Source: Bacillota bacterium (GTDB lineage Bacteria > Bacillota > Clostridia > Acetivibrionales > DTU013). From it: a stretch of DNA of 13,998 bases. Of this stretch, positions 12,664 to 13,998 are shown one piece after another. The stretch's first letter is position 1; every line of letters starts with the position of its first letter. The DNA is taken from assembly GCA_023409615.1 (NCBI GenBank), contig JAEYRF010000186.1, positions 1-13,998 on the forward strand, read 5' to 3'. Below the pieces are notes generated by a model. The model had not been told where the DNA came from. It searched no databases and saw only the letters and a program-made list of their open reading frames with translations. The translations under genes and the position numbers were made by a program.

Positions 12664-13998
12664 TTGCCGGTTTCTGAATTTAACCTGATAACCCTGCCGG
12701 AATGGTATCGGAATGAACGGGAAACAGGAAGAATAATTGAAAAGCTTCAAAGTGTAAAGGAACTGGATTACTATTTGAGGAATCCTGATGAGTATATTCG
12801 CAGACTTGCTATCCTGCGTCTGCAAAAGTTGACTGACAAGGATTGTGTAAATTTTCTCACGGAATTAATTGATGATCCCATTGAAAGTGAAGAAAATAAA
12901 TACCTTGCCGCATGGATTCTTAAAAAGTTAATAAAGAAGCGTATAGGTGATAATTTTTTAAGTAACAGATACTTAGATTCTTTCGACGGAAGTGAAAGTT
13001 TTGAAGAATTATTTATAATAGAGCAGGATGATTTGTATCCTGCAATTGAGTTCGACTTTACATCCAGCCAATCATATTCAGATATTCAGCTTGATTCTAA
13101 AGAAATTGTTCTGGAAAGAGATGCTTTTTTTGAATCAGATTTTGATCTAAAAAAGTGGTTTTCAACGTTTTGGTCAAGGCTAATGAAAAATTCTTTATCA
13201 ATATTATGTAAAGTTCCGGCTTTTATTATTAAGCTTCCTGTTCATATCGGCAGAAGTGCTATGGCTTTCTTTAAAAAACAATCAGATAAAAGACAATCAG
13301 AAAAAAAGCAATCAGATAGAAAACATTCAACACAATTGAATATGGAAATTATAAATCCTGATATTATAAATACCGAAATGATTAATCCTAAAATCAGGAA
13401 CAGGGAAATAAGTAATCCTAAAATAAAATACTCAAAAGCAAATCATCTGAAAATCAGAAGAAAAAATGAAGGAAGGAATATAAAGATGAACATGTTTTTT
13501 GATTTCATTAAAAAGTGTTTGTTTTATATATTTTACATTTTATTCTTTCCTATAAGGTTTGCAAATAAACACAAACTGGCGATTATCTGCTCACTTTTGG
13601 CTGTATATTCGCTCCTTGCTTTCACAGACTATGGAAGAGCAATTACAAACAAATATTGGGATATCGATCTAAAAGAAGTACAGAACAGTACAATACAAAA
13701 GGCAAAGGATTATTATACTTACGCGTTAAGCGAGTTCAACAAACTTACAGGTATAAACGAATGGAAGCAGGCGGAAAGCGACAATCAGTTGAAATTGTCA
13801 AATATTAATAATACTGATCCTTCCAATTCGACTCCGGAAAATAGAATTCAATATTCAGTTATTGCTCAAAAAGGATTAAACATCAGAGAATTAGCGGATG
13901 CAACTTCTAAAAAGGTTGGTGATAATTCATTAGCCTTTGGAAGCGTCGTTATATTTCTATCAGAGTCAAAAACCGATGATTCCGGCACAACATGGTAT
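12664..13998 (+). CDS. Membrane protein with HEAT-like N-terminus, repeat linker and SH3b-like domain (3' partial)
   Basis: The frame is open for 445 codons from TTG 12664 to the window edge without a stop. The start is supported by AAGGGGTG 7 bases upstream. Residues about 30-95 (YYLRNPDEYIRRLAILRLQK, then DCVNFLTELIDDP and AAWILKKL) look like HEAT-type helical pairs. An acidic stretch follows (about 105-165). Residues 204-258 are eleven tandem five-residue units rich in Lys, Gln, Ser and then Ile, Asn, Pro. Hydrophobic segments lie at about 285-297 and 305-320 (LAIICSLLAVYSLLAF). From about 396 the sequence resembles a bacterial SH3 domain (VIAQKGLNIRELADATSKKV). With one membrane pass the SH3b domain would be outside and the HEAT-like part inside; with two, both would be inside. 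SH3b domains commonly bind cell wall. Function is unknown; I infer a cell-envelope role. Confidence 0.85.
   Translation, partial: MPVSEFNLITLPEWYRNERETGRIIEKLQSVKELDYYLRNPDEYIRRLAILRLQKLTDKDCVNFLTELIDDPIESEENKYLAAWILKKLIKKRIGDNFLSNRYLDSFDGSESFEELFIIEQDDLYPAIEFDFTSSQSYSDIQLDSKEIVLERDAFFESDFDLKKWFSTFWSRLMKNSLSILCKVPAFIIKLPVHIGRSAMAFFKKQSDKRQSEKKQSDRKHSTQLNMEIINPDIINTEMINPKIRNREISNPKIKYSKANHLKIRRKNEGRNIKMNMFFDFIKKCLFYIFYILFFPIRFANKHKLAIICSLLAVYSLLAFTDYGRAITNKYWDIDLKEVQNSTIQKAKDYYTYALSEFNKLTGINEWKQAESDNQLKLSNINNTDPSNSTPENRIQYSVIAQKGLNIRELADATSKKVGDNSLAFGSVVIFLSESKTDDSGTTWY
13273..13437 (+). repeat. Coding minisatellite: eleven tandem 15-nt units
   Basis: Counted in frame, eleven consecutive 15-base units encode five residues each. 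The first four are of the KKQSD type, the fifth (QLNME) is transitional, and the last six are of the IINPD / MINPK / ISNPK type. Position 3 is Q, H, N or Y throughout. The repeat joins the N-terminal region to the membrane segments and is probably a flexible cytoplasmic linker. Confidence 0.75.

Noticed and set aside
13273..13437. Tandem units as a CRISPR array or pentapeptide-repeat protein domain
   Set aside because: The units are contiguous 15-mers without spacers and lie in an open coding frame. They also lack the A(D/N)LxX pattern of the pentapeptide fold.

Overview
This window looks like a chromosomal segment of a low-GC Gram-positive bacterium of the class Clostridia. The reasons are the ylxM-ffh-rpsP-khpA-rimM-trmD gene order, the AGGAGG-type ribosome binding sites, A+T-rich intergenic DNA, sigma-A-like TTGACA/TAAAAT promoters, and a full-length Lhr helicase beside a YcaQ/AlkX-type glycosylase. 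Genus cannot be fixed from the sequence alone. Every gene I can support lies on the + strand. I saw no rRNA, tRNA, CRISPR array or complete insertion sequence.

Positions 1-7001 form a genome-maintenance cluster. It has a large Lhr-type helicase cut at its 5' end by the window edge, an unrecognised 351-residue protein with a C-terminal cysteine cluster, and a YcaQ/AlkX-family winged-helix DNA glycosylase carrying the Q-x-D catalytic motif. The gaps are about 50 and 18 bases, so the three could be co-transcribed.

Positions 7002-7399 are a scarred intergenic region. It holds a decayed fragment of a second copy of the glycosylase gene, a 149-bp element with 25-bp imperfect terminal inverted repeats (MITE-like), and a strong promoter whose -10 box is bracketed by a perfect 8-bp inverted repeat. 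This promoter drives a two-gene unit: an excisionase-type helix-turn-helix protein (7400-7882) and an alpha/beta hydrolase (7885-8712). The hydrolase keeps its whole catalytic triad but is interrupted by one in-frame TGA where a Trp codon is expected.

Positions 8713-12517 carry the conserved SRP/ribosome-maturation operon: ylxM, ffh, rpsP, khpA, rimM, trmD. It is preceded by a TTGACA-N17-TAAAAT promoter that runs straight into an 11-bp perfect hairpin. A strong intrinsic terminator lies between khpA and rimM. The usual rplS does not follow trmD in this window.

Positions 12664-13998 hold the 5' part of a further gene that starts at TTG and runs off the right edge. It encodes an N-terminal HEAT-like region, a lysine-rich linker built from eleven tandem 15-nt (5-residue) units, hydrophobic membrane segments and the start of an SH3b-like domain. 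Together with the decorated 7.0-7.4 kb region and the interrupted hydrolase, this is the least ordinary part of the window. I found no convincing evidence of a wholly new multi-gene system. The best candidates for something undescribed are the Lhr / cysteine protein / AlkX cluster and the repeat-linker membrane protein.
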